Part shown: piece by piece, positions 1-11,800 of the stretch | How positions within the stretch are numbered: the stretch's first letter is position 1 | How the letters are laid out: every line of letters begins with the position of its first letter | Assembly (NCBI GenBank): GCA_028023455.1 | Contig: JAQFVV010006625.1 | Location: 250,001 to 314,000, forward strand | Source: Epiperipatus broadwayi | Lineage: Eukaryota > Onychophora > Udeonychophora > Euonychophora > Peripatidae | Direction: 5' to 3' | Length of the DNA stretch: 64,000 bases | Program-made: the position numbers and the translations under genes | The notes under the pieces: generated by a model | The model's input: the letters and a program-made list of their open reading frames with translations, nothing else | The model's database searches: none | Told to the model about the DNA's origin: nothing

Positions 1-595
1 TAAATTCTAAATTACAAATTTGTGTATCAATTTTATGAGTATAATACTGTTTATTTAATGCGATGATATTGTTTATCTGATCTTTATTTCTTCATGTGAA
101 TCTTCTTTTGAAAATAATTTTTACTGATCACAACACATGGAATAACAAAAATTTAAAAACTACCGGAATTAAAAAATGTTCTTATTTAAAATTCAGATAT
201 TTATAATTACAATTTTTACTGCTGAAAAGAAAAAAAATATTATGTAAATAGGAAATTATATTTCAAGCTCCAGTTATGCACTTTTTATAATAGATTCAAT
301 TATTTTTTCGAAAAAATAATATAATTTTTTATCATTAAAATTATATAATTGAATAGAAATATGAATGTGTATAGTCTTCAATTATAATATAGTTTATGAA
401 ATTAACTTTCAATTACATGTTAAACATGTTCTACATTTTTAATATCCAATTTTTCATCTCATTTTTTTTTCATTGAACATGAAACCAATCAAATGGAAAC
501 AAAATGGAACAATGTTCTGACAATTTGAACAATATTTTATTTAAATATTTACAAATTTTATTCTAAACATTAATAATAAGTTTTAATTATCTTAC
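1..595. repeat. End of a preceding array unit (intron)
   Basis: This stretch aligns with the last ~590 bp before each CCP exon, for example 13850-14447 and 20440-21038, including the shared AACAACAC/ATGGAATAACAAAAATTT block. It shows that the array continues to the left of the window. No exon or other gene is seen in it. Confidence 0.85.
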
Positions 596-781
596 TGATG
601 CATATAACTTCTTCTCCTGACCATGTGCCATTTTCCTGACACACACGTACTTGAGATCCCATTAGAAGATATAGACGTTTACATTTAAAATTATAAGATT
701 GTCCAATTTCTGAAAATGTTGTAGGCAATGTTTCCAGTGCTGAATTTTCAGGAGTTTGTTCAATAGGAGGGCATTTTATTT
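596..781 (-). CDS. CCP/sushi exon 1 (unit U0)
   Basis: This 186-bp phase 1-1 exon is preceded on the minus strand by a T-rich acceptor ending in AG and followed by GTAAGATAATT. It encodes one CCP module with Cys spacing C-x29-C-x13-C-x12-C and the invariant Trp seven residues before the last Cys. The expected disulfides are C1-C3 and C2-C4. It is fully open but is the most diverged copy: the family's KRGY after C2 reads KRLY, the following LLKG reads LLMG, and IICPP reads IKCPP. Loss of the Gly after C2, a residue usual in CCP modules, could weaken the fold. It has the B-type ending SGEE. The gene context is the tandem array; the next exon in the transcript lies beyond the window's left edge. 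Confidence 0.85.
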
Positions 782-1432
782 CTAAAATAATACATTTTTA
801 TTAACAATGTTCTTTGCGCAAATTCTAAATGACAATGTTTCAACATAAATATTATGATTACAATTATTATTACTATTTTGTTTTTATCATTATTTAAATG
901 TTGTGTCTCTGATCGTAAATGGATGCATTTATTTAAAAACTTATTGCCATCACAAGCATATATTAATATAACGTATTTTTATGTATGTATTATAAAGGCA
1001 CTATAGGTAAAAAATAAACTTAAAAAATTGAGAATTCCAAGAATACTTTCACTGAATCAATGAAATATCAAAGGTCTTCAATATTAACTAAAATACATTA
1101 TTTTTTTCTCAAAACAGGTTTATCTATACAATGTATTATCATGAGATATACAATTTATAAACTATGCTCATATATAAAGTATTAAAATGAATCTGTCTCT
1201 GATATCACATTGAAAATATACTCATTTATGGAATTTATTCTTTTCACTATAACATAATGTGAAAGATCTTATATTAATATGTATTTAAAGACTAAATTTA
1301 AGTTACTTAAAAATACAATTCATAAACTGGATAATAAATTCTAAAAAGAAAATAATGAGAATTGTAAAGAATACATATAAAAGTGAAATTGCTATATAAA
1401 ACAAACATTCATAGAACATTATATATATATAT

Positions 1433-3996
1433 TGAAACAGACAGATCGGAGAACCGATCTTCGTTTCAGGTGTTTTTATGTACGGTAATTCGAACCACTG
1501 TTCGCCCGCAGTGAGATTTTGTCTATTTTAATTTATAATAAAAATTAGTTATATATTTTATAGTTTATCAGTCAATATGTAAAGATTCCGTCTATAAATG
1601 TCGCAAACCATGAAATAATATTTGTGTGTGCGTGGTTTGTGAATTTGTATCAATTAATTTAAAGTGTCAGTGCGGGCGTATTTATTTGAATTTTAGTTTT
1701 TTTTAAATTGTATAAAGTCGTGTAAAAATACTGATCAAAAGTCACATTCCTTTGATCAGTGTTTTTAATTAAAATCTAATTGCACAAATGTTCAGAGCAA
1801 TTAAGTTGTATTCAAAATTAGTAAGGAATTTTTATATGTAATTACTGTACCGATTTAAAAGTGGCATATTAAATTAAAAGATTGCTAAAAACAGATAATT
1901 GATTATTGGTCAAGCTGCATCGCTAGAGGCTAGAGAAAGTAGGCGGAGCCTAAAACAAAAACAAGTCGGAAAGGTCAGCAGTGGCTATTTTAGAAAAAAA
2001 CTTACATTCTAACTTTTGTCGTGTGTGAGAGAAGTAGTCTCGAGACAACACAGCAGTTGAGTATAATTCAAACATTATTATTAAGAAGTTTACCAGTGAA
2101 TCGCAATGTTGATGGGCTAAGTGCCAGGAGCTGGTCTCTGCCCCGCCAATATGGATCCTCGTGCCGCTGTTTGATCATGTTTCATATACTTCAGAATTTC
2201 CAACTTCCAATCTCAAAATTTACTATGCCTTACAAATAACTTTCAAAAATGCGCGCCTACGTTCGTCACAAGCCAAGCTGGATGAAGAAAGAAGAGTAAC
2301 TTTGTTACACGAACTTTAATTTTCTTCCGTGCTTAATGTTATCAATCAAGTGAATCATATGTAAGTTTTTATATCATTTATAATGCTATTGTTTAATCTG
2401 TCAGTAAATTTTCTTTTCTTTTTTTAATCCTCTGCTCTAGTCTTTAGAAATCATTTATAAAATTGTAATTAATAGTAATAATATTTCAACTGAATGCATT
2501 TATATTTTCTTATGTTGCTTATTTCATGAACAAACATTGCCAATAGTAATATTTCCAACTCTGAGTAAACTAGTGTACCATAACGATCAAGTTAATTTTA
2601 AAAGTAATTTCATTTTCTGAATTAAATATTCTTTCACATTCCGAGTTGATAAATGTTAAGTCACTTTATTAGTCTATGTTAATTTGTCCTATAATTGCAA
2701 TCTAAGGTTCGATCGTAAAATATATGTATAATGGTTTCAAAGTGTTCATTAATGTTATGTATAATATGAGAAATAATTCACTGAATAATTTGATACTATC
2801 GCTACCGCCTGTCAACCCGAAGGGTTAGAGTTTCAGAGTAAATTTAACTAATTATTGTTGTCACCGTCAGTTTAAGTCCGCTACGTTTTATTGGGGTAAG
2901 GATCTCAGCCTGTGGCGTAGAAACAGACAAATAGTTTCCAGGTTTTATATAATTTCTTTTAAAAAAATCCATTTCAAGTTCTCGTCCGTGATGTCTGTGG
3001 CAATGCCTTCCCTTCGCTGAAGTTAGCGTCTCGCCATTCTACCATTGGGGAATGAAAGCAGTTTTTCTTTCCCGGTAATCTCTTGGATCACCGGGGTTCG
3101 AAATGATCCCGGCTGGTTGTCGTGTCCCGGAGCTACTTGGGGGCATTAAGCCTTGTCAAAGTACAAGCCGCCCGGTATTCCGTTAATGCACCGCAAGTGA
3201 TTACTGTAGGGCTTTTGAATCCAGGCAACCACCAGTTCATCTATCTTCCATGTCGTATTTATATAAAACCACCAGCACATCTATCCTTTATGTCGTCTTT
3301 ATATAAAACCATTCTCCAACTGTTCGTCTACGTAACGGCTCGAGCCTATTCTAATAAAATAAGTTAATAAAAATCTTTAGATAAATATTTTTCCAGTGCT
3401 CAAATACTCTGATTCTCTTAACCACCCGTCAATCATTTAACTACCCAGCTATTGGCATGAGTTTGTTCATTAAATAAAACGTTCACTAAAGACTAGTAGC
3501 CAAATACAAGAGGATTTATGGAAGTCTTACCGTACTGTATAACACTATATTTATATGCTGTATATTTCTATTATATAACATTATATTCATGTGCTTTCTA
3601 TTTGTCTTATTTAACACTATATTTATATGCTTTATATTTTGCTTATTAAACACTTTATTTAATCTTAATCTTTGTGTCCTCCACCTTATTACTCTCTAAG
3701 TCTATTTAGCCACTTACTGTCTGTATTGGCAACTTAAATATATACGTTACATAAATGACCGTTCCAATATCTATAGTCTAATAAACCTATATATCATTAA
3801 CTGTAAGAATTTAGTCTATGTTCTGAGCTGAGCTAGAAAAGGGATAACCCCGTGCTGTTATAAAGTCATCATCGGTTAGTCATACCGGGGTTTGGGTTTG
3901 AATTCAGTTGGCGTTTTGGAATTTATTCTTAAACGTGGACTGGGTTTGAACTCGGGTACTGTGTATGAGTAAGCGTGGTGGATTTATACCGGTACA
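1433..3996 (+). repeat. Element 1, 5' LTR (2564 bp)
   Basis: The LTR runs from TGAAACAG to GGTACA. Its first 36 bp form a stem: TGAAAC pairs with GTTTCA, and inside it AGATCGG pairs with CCGATCT. A candidate poly(A) region with two AATAAA motifs lies at about 3353-3374. The 81-codon ORF at 3122-3367 recurs in the other LTR only because the LTRs are copies; I do not regard it as a gene. A classic TATA box was not recognised. Confidence 0.85.
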
Positions 3997-4858
3997 GTTA
4001 TTATATTTTTTGGACGCCCTCCGTGGTGCTCGATGAAGAAATCTCCCACACCCTGTAGAGTGAACGAGAGTAAACAGTTAAATGATAAAAATATTCAATT
4101 TTTTTTTGTGTCGTGTCACAATATTGATAAACGTGTACGCGTATATATATTTGTGTACGTATATATATATATTTTCGTTTGTTGTGAAAAATATTTTTTT
4201 TGAAAAAAAGAAGAAAGAAGTAGGATTATTCTTGTGTTTTAAAAATAAAAACGTGTGTGCATATATATGTTGTAATATAAAAAAAAAAAACTTACCGGAG
4301 TCAGTATTAAATTTTTTTTTGCCTATATAAATCTTAAATCAAAAAATTATTAGGTCATATAAAAGTATATATTTGGGGATCAGTAGATTAAATTATCTAT
4401 TGGTCACATGTTGCTGGCTGGCGCCTATCAAATAAATTTGTCAGCAAACATGTTTGTCCATACAGCAGTGGCGAGTGTTGTTTTAAAAGAGAGTAGGGTG
4501 GCATATATAAAAAGAGAGAATTACTGACAGAAATACAAAAAAATACTATGTTATGTACCCATTATGAATATGTATGTATTATAGGACTGAGGAGAACAGT
4601 GCGAACTGGGTGAAATAAAGTTTTTTTTTCCCTGTATATTTTTAGTAATGATTTTAGACATGTCATATTATATTCCTAAATAAAGAAAAAAAGCGTAGAT
4701 AACAAAAACCAGACTGAACGTAGGCGAAGGAAGAAAGAGAGAAAGGAAGTAAGCCACACAAACAGTATCAGCAGCGGAGGAGGATTTGGCACAAGGAGCA
4801 GGGATCAGTAACCTTTTATGATATATACAAATCAAAGCATTGTACGAATCAAAGTCTT
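3997..4858 (+). other. Element 1 leader, no gene recognised
   Basis: Between the primer-binding region and the ORF lie AT-rich microsatellite-like stretches (TATATA runs near 4140-4175), poly-T and poly-A runs, and a purine-rich stretch from about 4724 that is open in the frame of the downstream ORF but lacks an ATG. It looks like an untranslated leader. Confidence 0.5.
4011..4032 (+). promoter_or_regulatory. Element 1, candidate primer-binding region
   Basis: TGGACGCCCTCCGTGGTGCT begins 14 bp after the LTR end. It aligns with the gypsy-type pattern TGG-CGCCC-xx-CGTGG-GCT, also seen in element 2 at 42267-42286, but with one extra A and several mismatches. I infer that it primed minus-strand synthesis in an ancestor; it may not pair well with a tRNA now. 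Confidence 0.5.
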
Positions 4859-6013
4859 ATGCTAAAAACATTTCTAAGGGAAAACGAAGCAGAAATGGCA
4901 GAAATAGAAGGAAACAAACAGAGGGAGCACGATCGCGATGCGAAGTTTAACGCGATCCTCAGAGAGATGAGAGAGGACAGGAAGGTTATGATGATGATGT
5001 TGGAGAGGCTGGTAAGGATCGACGAAGCATGAGGCAACTCAAATCTAGAAAGTGCAAAGCGTCAGCAAGAAATAAATCCCTCTGAAGACCCAAAAATAGA
5101 AAATGAAGATGACCAGGCCACCCCAAAAGAAGTTGGGGACAGCAAGGAAAGCAATAGTGCGAGGAGTGGAGCAGAGGACACAGAACCTCAACCAACTAAA
5201 ATAAGGTTGGAACCTCATGAGATTAGATTAGTGAATACAAATGCCAACTCTACTCAACAAAAATGTAAAGAATTAGATGTGACAGAGATTACTCAGAGTC
5301 AAAGTTTTACTCTAGCAGATTTAGCTAAGAATGAAGAAAGTACTGAGGAAATGGTGGTTTCAAATTTACTGCAAGCCAGCCCATTTCAAAGTGATTATAT
5401 CAGTTTACCACCATCTAATGGAGTGGCTGTATCGATGATGAAAAATATTAATAGAACAATACATACTGTTATGGATGAATCTTCTGAAATCATAATTAAT
5501 GAGAAGTTATATTTTCATAATAATTATAAAGATGTTCTGTGGAAAAGTGGATTAATGAAGACATCAAAGTTAAAGTTTAGAAATGATGCTGAATGGCCTC
5601 CTGATATGAAAATGAAGAAAGTGGACAGATCTTTAGTTGTGTACAATGCTGCCCATTTTAATAAAACCTATAATTATTTGTTTATGAAATATGATCAGAA
5701 CAAAATTGATGAGGAGCTGAACTCATTAAACAGAAATAATAAACTTTGTTTTAAAGCATGGACATATGTTAAAAAAAATAGTTTCATAAAAAATGGAGAA
5801 AAACTTCTCAACTCCCAAAGTGAAAATGTTATAATGGATGCCATTAGATCACAGAAAGTTAGAGAAATTCTTTTAAAGCAAGATACTTTTAATAATGAAC
5901 AATATAATAATATACCAAAGCACAATATTGTGACCGCTTTTGCTATTTTAGTAAGAGATCTAAAAAGACATACCTATAACCCTTATATACCTCCCGACCC
6001 AGGGAGAAGGTAG
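4859..6013 (+). pseudogene. Element 1 internal ORF, gag-like start, unknown C-terminal part, in-frame TGA
   Basis: From ATG at 4859 the frame is open to TAG at 6011-6013 except for one TGA at 5030-5032 (codon 58 of about 384). Codons 1-57 are charged and helical (FLRENEAEMAEIEGN, then LREMREDRKVMMMM), similar in character to N-terminal parts of gypsy gag proteins. A Glu/Asp/Ser-rich, probably disordered stretch follows, then about 200 residues that I do not recognise. There is no CCHC zinc knuckle (only two Cys), no protease or polymerase motif, and no membrane segment. A shorter product from 5207 or a downstream ATG is possible. The TGA may be a mutation or a read-through site. Plausible coding also continues in the +1 frame to TAA at 6102-6104. 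Function is unknown. Confidence 0.55.
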
Positions 6014-6245
6014 AGTTATACAAAATGATAACCCGGAAAATGACCACTATGACATGCACATGATGATGAGAAAAGGAATTACGGTAATATACCCACCTTT
6101 ATAAATGTTAAGTTCAAACCCTCACCCAGACTGTTCTCCAAGGTCAAAAATCAATTATGTAAAAAAAATGAATGAAAAAAATGTTAACCAGAAATTATGT
6201 ATAATCATTTTTTTTTGTTGTTTTTTTTTATAAAGTGACAAGAAA
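6014..6245 (+). other. Element 1, region between ORF and 3' LTR
   Basis: This short region holds a possible +1-frame coding tail up to 6104, then AT-rich DNA with a T run near 6210-6230. No strong polypurine tract is visible next to the 3' LTR, which is unusual for an active LTR element. Confidence 0.45.
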
Positions 6246-8805
6246 TGAAACAGACAGATCGGAGAACCGATCTTCGTTTCAGGTGTTTTTTATGTACGGT
6301 AATTCGAACCACTGTTCGCCCGCAGTGAGATTTTGTCTATTTTAATTTATAATAAAAATTAGTTATATATTCTATAGTTTATAAATAAATATGTAAAGTT
6401 TCCATCTATAAATGTCGCAAACCATGAAATAATATTTGTGTGTGCGTGGTTTGTGAATTTGTATCAATTAATTTAAAGTGTCAGTGCGGGCGTATTTGTT
6501 TAAATTATAGTTTTTTTTAATTGTATAAAGTCGTGTAAAAATACTGATCAAAAGTCACATTCCTTTGATCAGTGTTTTTAATTAAAATCTAATTGCACAA
6601 ATGTTCAGAGCAATTAAGTTGTATTCAAAATTAGTAAGGAATTTTTATATGTAATTACTGTACCGATTTAAAAGTGGCATATTAAATTAAAAGATTGCTA
6701 AAAACAGATAATTGATTATTGGTCAAGCTGCATCGCTAGAGGCTAGAGAAAGTAGGCGGAGCCTAAAACAAAAACAAGTCGGAAAGGTCAGCAGTGGCTA
6801 TTTTAGAAAAAAACTTACATTCTAACTTTTGTCGTGTGTGAGAGAAGTAGTCTCGAGACAACACAGCAGTTGAGTATAATTCAAACATTTTATTAAGAAG
6901 TTTACCAGTGAATCGCAATGTTGATGGGCTAAGTGCCAGGAGCTGGTCTCTGTCCCGCCAATATGGATCCTCGTGCCACTGTTTGATCATGTTTCATATA
7001 CTTCAGAATTTCCAACTTCCAATCTCAAAATTTACTATGCCTTACAAATAACTTTCAAAAATGCGCGCCTACGTTCGTCACAAGCCAAGCTGGATGAAGA
7101 AAGAAGAGTAACTTTGTTACACGAACTTTAATTTTCTTCCGTGCTTAATGTTATCAATCAAGTGAATCATATGTAAGTTTTTATATCATTTATAATGCTA
7201 TTGTTTAATCTGTCAGTAAATTTTCTTTTCTTTTTTTTAATCCTCTGCTCTAGTCTTTAGAAATCATTTATAAAATTGTAATTAATAGTAATAATATTTC
7301 AACTGAATGCATTTATATTTTCTTATGTTGCTTATTTCATGAACAAACATTGCCAATAGTAATATTTCCAACTCTGAGTACTAGTGTACCATAACGATCA
7401 AGTTGTTTTAAAAGTAATTTCATTTTCTGAATTAAATATTCTTTCACATTCCGAGTTGATAAATGTTAAGTCACTTTATTAGTCTATGTTAATTTGTCCT
7501 ATAATTGCAATCTAAGGTTCGATCGTAAAATATATGTATAATGGTTTCAAAGTGTTCATTAATGTTATGTATAATATGAGAAATAATTCACTGAATAATT
7601 TGATACTATCGCTACCGCCTGTCAACCCGAAGGGTTAGAGTTTCAGAGTAAATTTAACTAATTATTGTTTTCGCCGTCAGTTTAAGTCCGCTACATTTTA
7701 TTGGGGTAAGGATCTCAGCCTGTGGCATAGAAACAGACAAATAGTTTCCAGGTTTTATATAATTTCTTTTAAAAAAATCCATTTCAAGTTCTCGTCCGTG
7801 ATGTCTGTGGCAATGCCTTCCCTTCGCTGAAGTTAGCATCTCGCCATTCTACCATTGGGGAATGAAAGCAGTTTTTCTTTCCCGGTAATCTCTTGGATCA
7901 CCGGGGTTCGAAATGATCCCGGCTGGTTGTCGTGTCCCGGAGCTACTTGGGGGCATTAAGCCTTGTCAAAGTACAAGCCGCCCGGTATTCCGTTAATGCA
8001 CCGCAAGTGATTACTGTAGGGCTTTTGAATCCAGGCAACCACCAGTTCATCTATCTTCCATGTCGTATTTATATAAAACCACCAGCACATCTATCCTTTA
8101 TGTCGTCTTTATATAAAACCATTCTCCAACTGTTCGTCTACGTAACGGCTCGAGCCTATTCTAATAAAATAAGTTAATAAAAATCTTTAGATAAATATTT
8201 TTCCAGTGCTCAAATACTCTGATTCTCTTAACCACCCGTCAATCATTTAACTACCCAGCTATTGGCATGAGTTTGTTCATTAAATAAAACGTTCACTAAA
8301 GACTAGTAGCCAAATACAAGAGGATTTATGGAAGTCTTACCGTACTGTATAACACTATATTTATATGCTGTATATTTCTATTATATAACACTATATTCAT
8401 GTGCTTTCTATTTGTCTTATTTAACACTATATTTATATGCTTTATATTTTGCTTATTAAACACTTTATTTAATCTTAATCTTTGTGTCCTCCACCTTATT
8501 ACTCTCTAAGTCTATTTAGCCACTTACTGTCTGTATTGGCAACTTAAAAATATACGTTACATAAATGACCGTTCCAATATCTATAGTCTAATAAACCTAT
8601 ATATCATTAACTGTAAGAATTAGTCTATGTTCTGAGCTGAGCTAGAAAAGGGATAACCCCGTGCTGTTATAGAGTCATCATCGGTTAGTCATACCGGGGT
8701 TTGGGTTTGGATTCAGTTGGCGTTTTGGAATTTATTCTTAAACGTGGACTGGGTTTGAACTCGGGTACTGTGTATGAGTAAGCGTGGTGGATTTATACCG
8801 GTACA
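6246..8805 (+). repeat. Element 1, 3' LTR (2560 bp)
   Basis: This is the second copy of the LTR, from TGAAACAG to GGTACA, followed by (AT)n of the host unit. It differs from the 5' copy by roughly two dozen substitutions and small indels, for example near 7382 and 7402 versus 2569 and 2593. The low difference implies a fairly recent insertion. The bases before it (ACAAGAAA) form only a weak purine-rich tract. Confidence 0.85.
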
Positions 8806-11800
8806 ATATATATATATATATATATCACCAAAAAGGTGATAGTATTAGTTGAAATGTTGGTAAATTATTAATTTGATTCATTGCATAATATTCTAAGAGA
8901 ATATTCTGATAAATATAAAAAACTGACAACAAATAAAACACAAAAGTAAAACTCTGCAAACTTTAGATCCTAAATGGTATTAAAATTTCTTGTGAATTCT
9001 ATTCACAAAAATTATATAGACTATCATGATCTCTGATGATTACTGCTTTAATATATAACAGATGTCACTATTTATATATAACTCAAAAAATTAACATTTG
9101 ACTCAATTTCATCTCACAATTTTATAATAAAATGTTTAATCAGTAACACAGGATTGTTAGTGACCATCCATATTAAAATTGCAACATTGATTGAAAATTA
9201 TTCTGCTCAATTAAAAATTTCTAAAATGCATTGTCATTTAGTGACATGATTTATGAATTCAATGAGCATTGAGCTAACAGATACACAAATGATAAAATTA
9301 AGTGCCAAATTTCAAAATTGTTTTTCAATCTTTAAACAATTAATATCTTCAGTTTCGTTATAATACATCTAGTTTTTTTAAAAAATAACCTTCTTATTGA
9401 TATTTCACCAAGTTAGAAGTAAATAAGAAAATACTTGTAATATAGAAAAGCTCAACCCTAGCCTTGTCATTAGATATTATATAGGAACTAGTTAGATTTA
9501 ATTTTATATTGTTTTTTTTAGAAAAATAAGTATTGGTTTATTTAAAAGTTTTACATGGCTAAAATGATAAAAACACAAATATTATTACATTAATAATGGG
9601 AATAAGTGAAATGTGATAGAAATAGTAGGCCAAGAAAAAGATAATTATAAAATTTATTGTTTATATTTTGTCTTCAATAATTTTATCTACGAATTTCCAT
9701 TTGTTTTTAAAAAGTAATAGAAACATGTTTAATGTCATCACAATTTTATTGATTAGCTTCAAATTATTTTCAGATATAATAATAACAATAGAAATAAATG
9801 TGATGTACAGTTTATAAACTATTTAAAAGGAAAAATGAAGAGATCTTGTTTCTTTGAAATTTTTATTTTTATTTTTTTTTATTTCACAATATCAAGTAAT
9901 TTTACTAAAATTAAAACGTAATTAAAATATATATTATATAGTACTTTTAGCATTAAATTGTTATTACAGTTGTATTATAATTGCAATTATTTAGTTAAAA
10001 AGGGATAAAATAATCAAATAACATTTTTCTATAAAATCATTACGTTAAAAACAAACACAAGCCTGTTCGGGTAATTATGGGATTGGATGAATATAGGGTT
10101 GTAACAAATTATCACATAGGAGTTGAGAGAAGTAGATATCTGTATTTTTGAGCAGTAGTCAGGCTTGATTCAGTAGTTGGAAAAACCCAGAAGCATCAGT
10201 TAATGGTGAGAATTAGTTTTGTAGTAATAAAAACTCCATTTCATGTTATTTTAAATAACAATTGTTAAAATGAAAGTACAAAATTTATGTGATAAATTTG
10301 ATCTAGAAACTGAGTATCATCAAAGCTCTCCATGTAGAATGATGACTAGCAATGTGAAAAGAGAATATTTCTAGAGCAGCCTGTATAGGTCTTGTTTTAA
10401 TCTAACCTATTCAGTGTCTAATTTTGTGGGTCATGGTTGCCAATAAATTATTCATTTGAAAAACATCCTGATAGTTTCAGCCCATGTGAAACTTGTTGAG
10501 TTAAAATGAATAAATTTAACTGTGTCTGTTATTCAAGTAGTCTGTGTTAATGAAGAAGTTATAATAATAAAAATTTAGGTCCATAAAAATTAATAAGACA
10601 ACATTGAAAAAGAAGATTGTTTAACGTTAATAATGAAAAGCATCATAAGAAAAAATCTAAGTTGCAACTTCATGGAAAAGCTCAAGAAAATAATCTATAG
10701 TTAAAAGTTATTTTAATGGGCACATAATACCTATATTTGTAAAGAATTTTCAAATTAAGTTATAAGTGATAACAATAAATATTCATTTATTAAAAGTTGT
10801 TTTTTGAATCTTACTTTCCCTCCTAAATTAAACTGAATAATACCTTTTTATTTTCATATAACAAGAAATAGGAATTTTGGCTATTTAATTTTTTCTATCT
10901 TGGTAAACATTGGTTTTAAAATTTTAAGTACTGTAAGTACATAATAATGTTTAAAATAAAGACTAATAAATTCAATAAATGAAAGTCAAAAACAAGTTAA
11001 TATTAAGTGGAATAAGGAGTTAAATTTTTTGATAAATTGTACAAAAATTGGAATTGTCATATTATTACATTTGTTGTGAAGCTATTTTCATTAGTTAATT
11101 TATGAAATAATTTTTTACAAAAATTAAATGTTAATGTAATTATTTATTCAGGGATTTATTTTCTGAGATGGCAGTGTGTGTGATTGAAGTGCATTATAAC
11201 AAAGTATTTTTAGACTTTTTGTAATTTATCTCAACAAGCCTTTTGAATAAAATAATAGACCGCTATAAATTTATAAAAAAATCAAAGAGGAAATTAACTG
11301 AAAATATCTCTGGCAAAATGGCATTTACTAAAATAAAATTATAGACCTAGGAAGAAAGAAGTAAGGAAAATATTAACTACATGCCATCTATGGTATATAC
11401 TATTATATATTGGTAAACTATGGGCAATAAATAAGAAATTAGAAGCAAAATAATAAGCTTTGAGGTGTGGTCCTGAGAGGGACAAAGATAGTTTTTTGAA
11501 TATATAAAATGACAAATGCACAAATTAAAAAAAAATAAAACAAAAATTATTGATTGAGGAAATTAAAAATAGAAAGAACATTAAATCGAATGTATATTGC
11601 AAAAAATGAATAGTTTAATGAATGATGTTTTGAAAGTTACAATAAGTAACATTAAAGAAGAATAAAAAGATCTGAAGTTGCTGTATAATAAAATATACTA
11701 AAGTCATAGATTGAAAAAGCTGGTTAAAATGTGGACATAATGGAGAAGTGGATGAGGTTGTGATGTAATGATAGGACACAATACTATTGATCATTACATA

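Larger units (their letters stand above)
1433..8805 (+). mobile_element. Element 1: LTR retrotransposon with long LTRs and a short, non-canonical internal region
   Basis: Two directly repeated ends of about 2.56 kb, roughly 99 % identical by eye, start with TG and end with CA. They flank 2249 bp of internal DNA, and the insertion lies inside a (TA)n tract of unit U0. Directly after the 5' LTR comes a T-rich spacer and TGGACGCCCTCCGTGGTGCT, which resembles the TGGCGCCCAACGTGGGGCT-like primer-binding region of Ty3/gypsy elements. The internal region has a single long ORF (4859-6013) and no protease, reverse transcriptase, RNase H or integrase, so the element would need enzymes from a partner. 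The target duplication cannot be sized because it falls in ATAT repeats. Confidence 0.82.

Noticed and set aside
3090-3125. tRNA-like B box (GGGGTTCGAAATGATCCC) in the LTR of element 1
   Set aside because: There is no A box at the right distance and no cloverleaf; the match to GGTTCGANTCC is partial. It is not annotated as a tRNA or SINE.
3122-3367. 81-codon ORF, repeated at 7932-8177
   Set aside because: It is duplicated only because it lies in both LTRs of element 1. It has no recognised domain and ends at the poly(A)-signal-like region, so I see no support for a protein.
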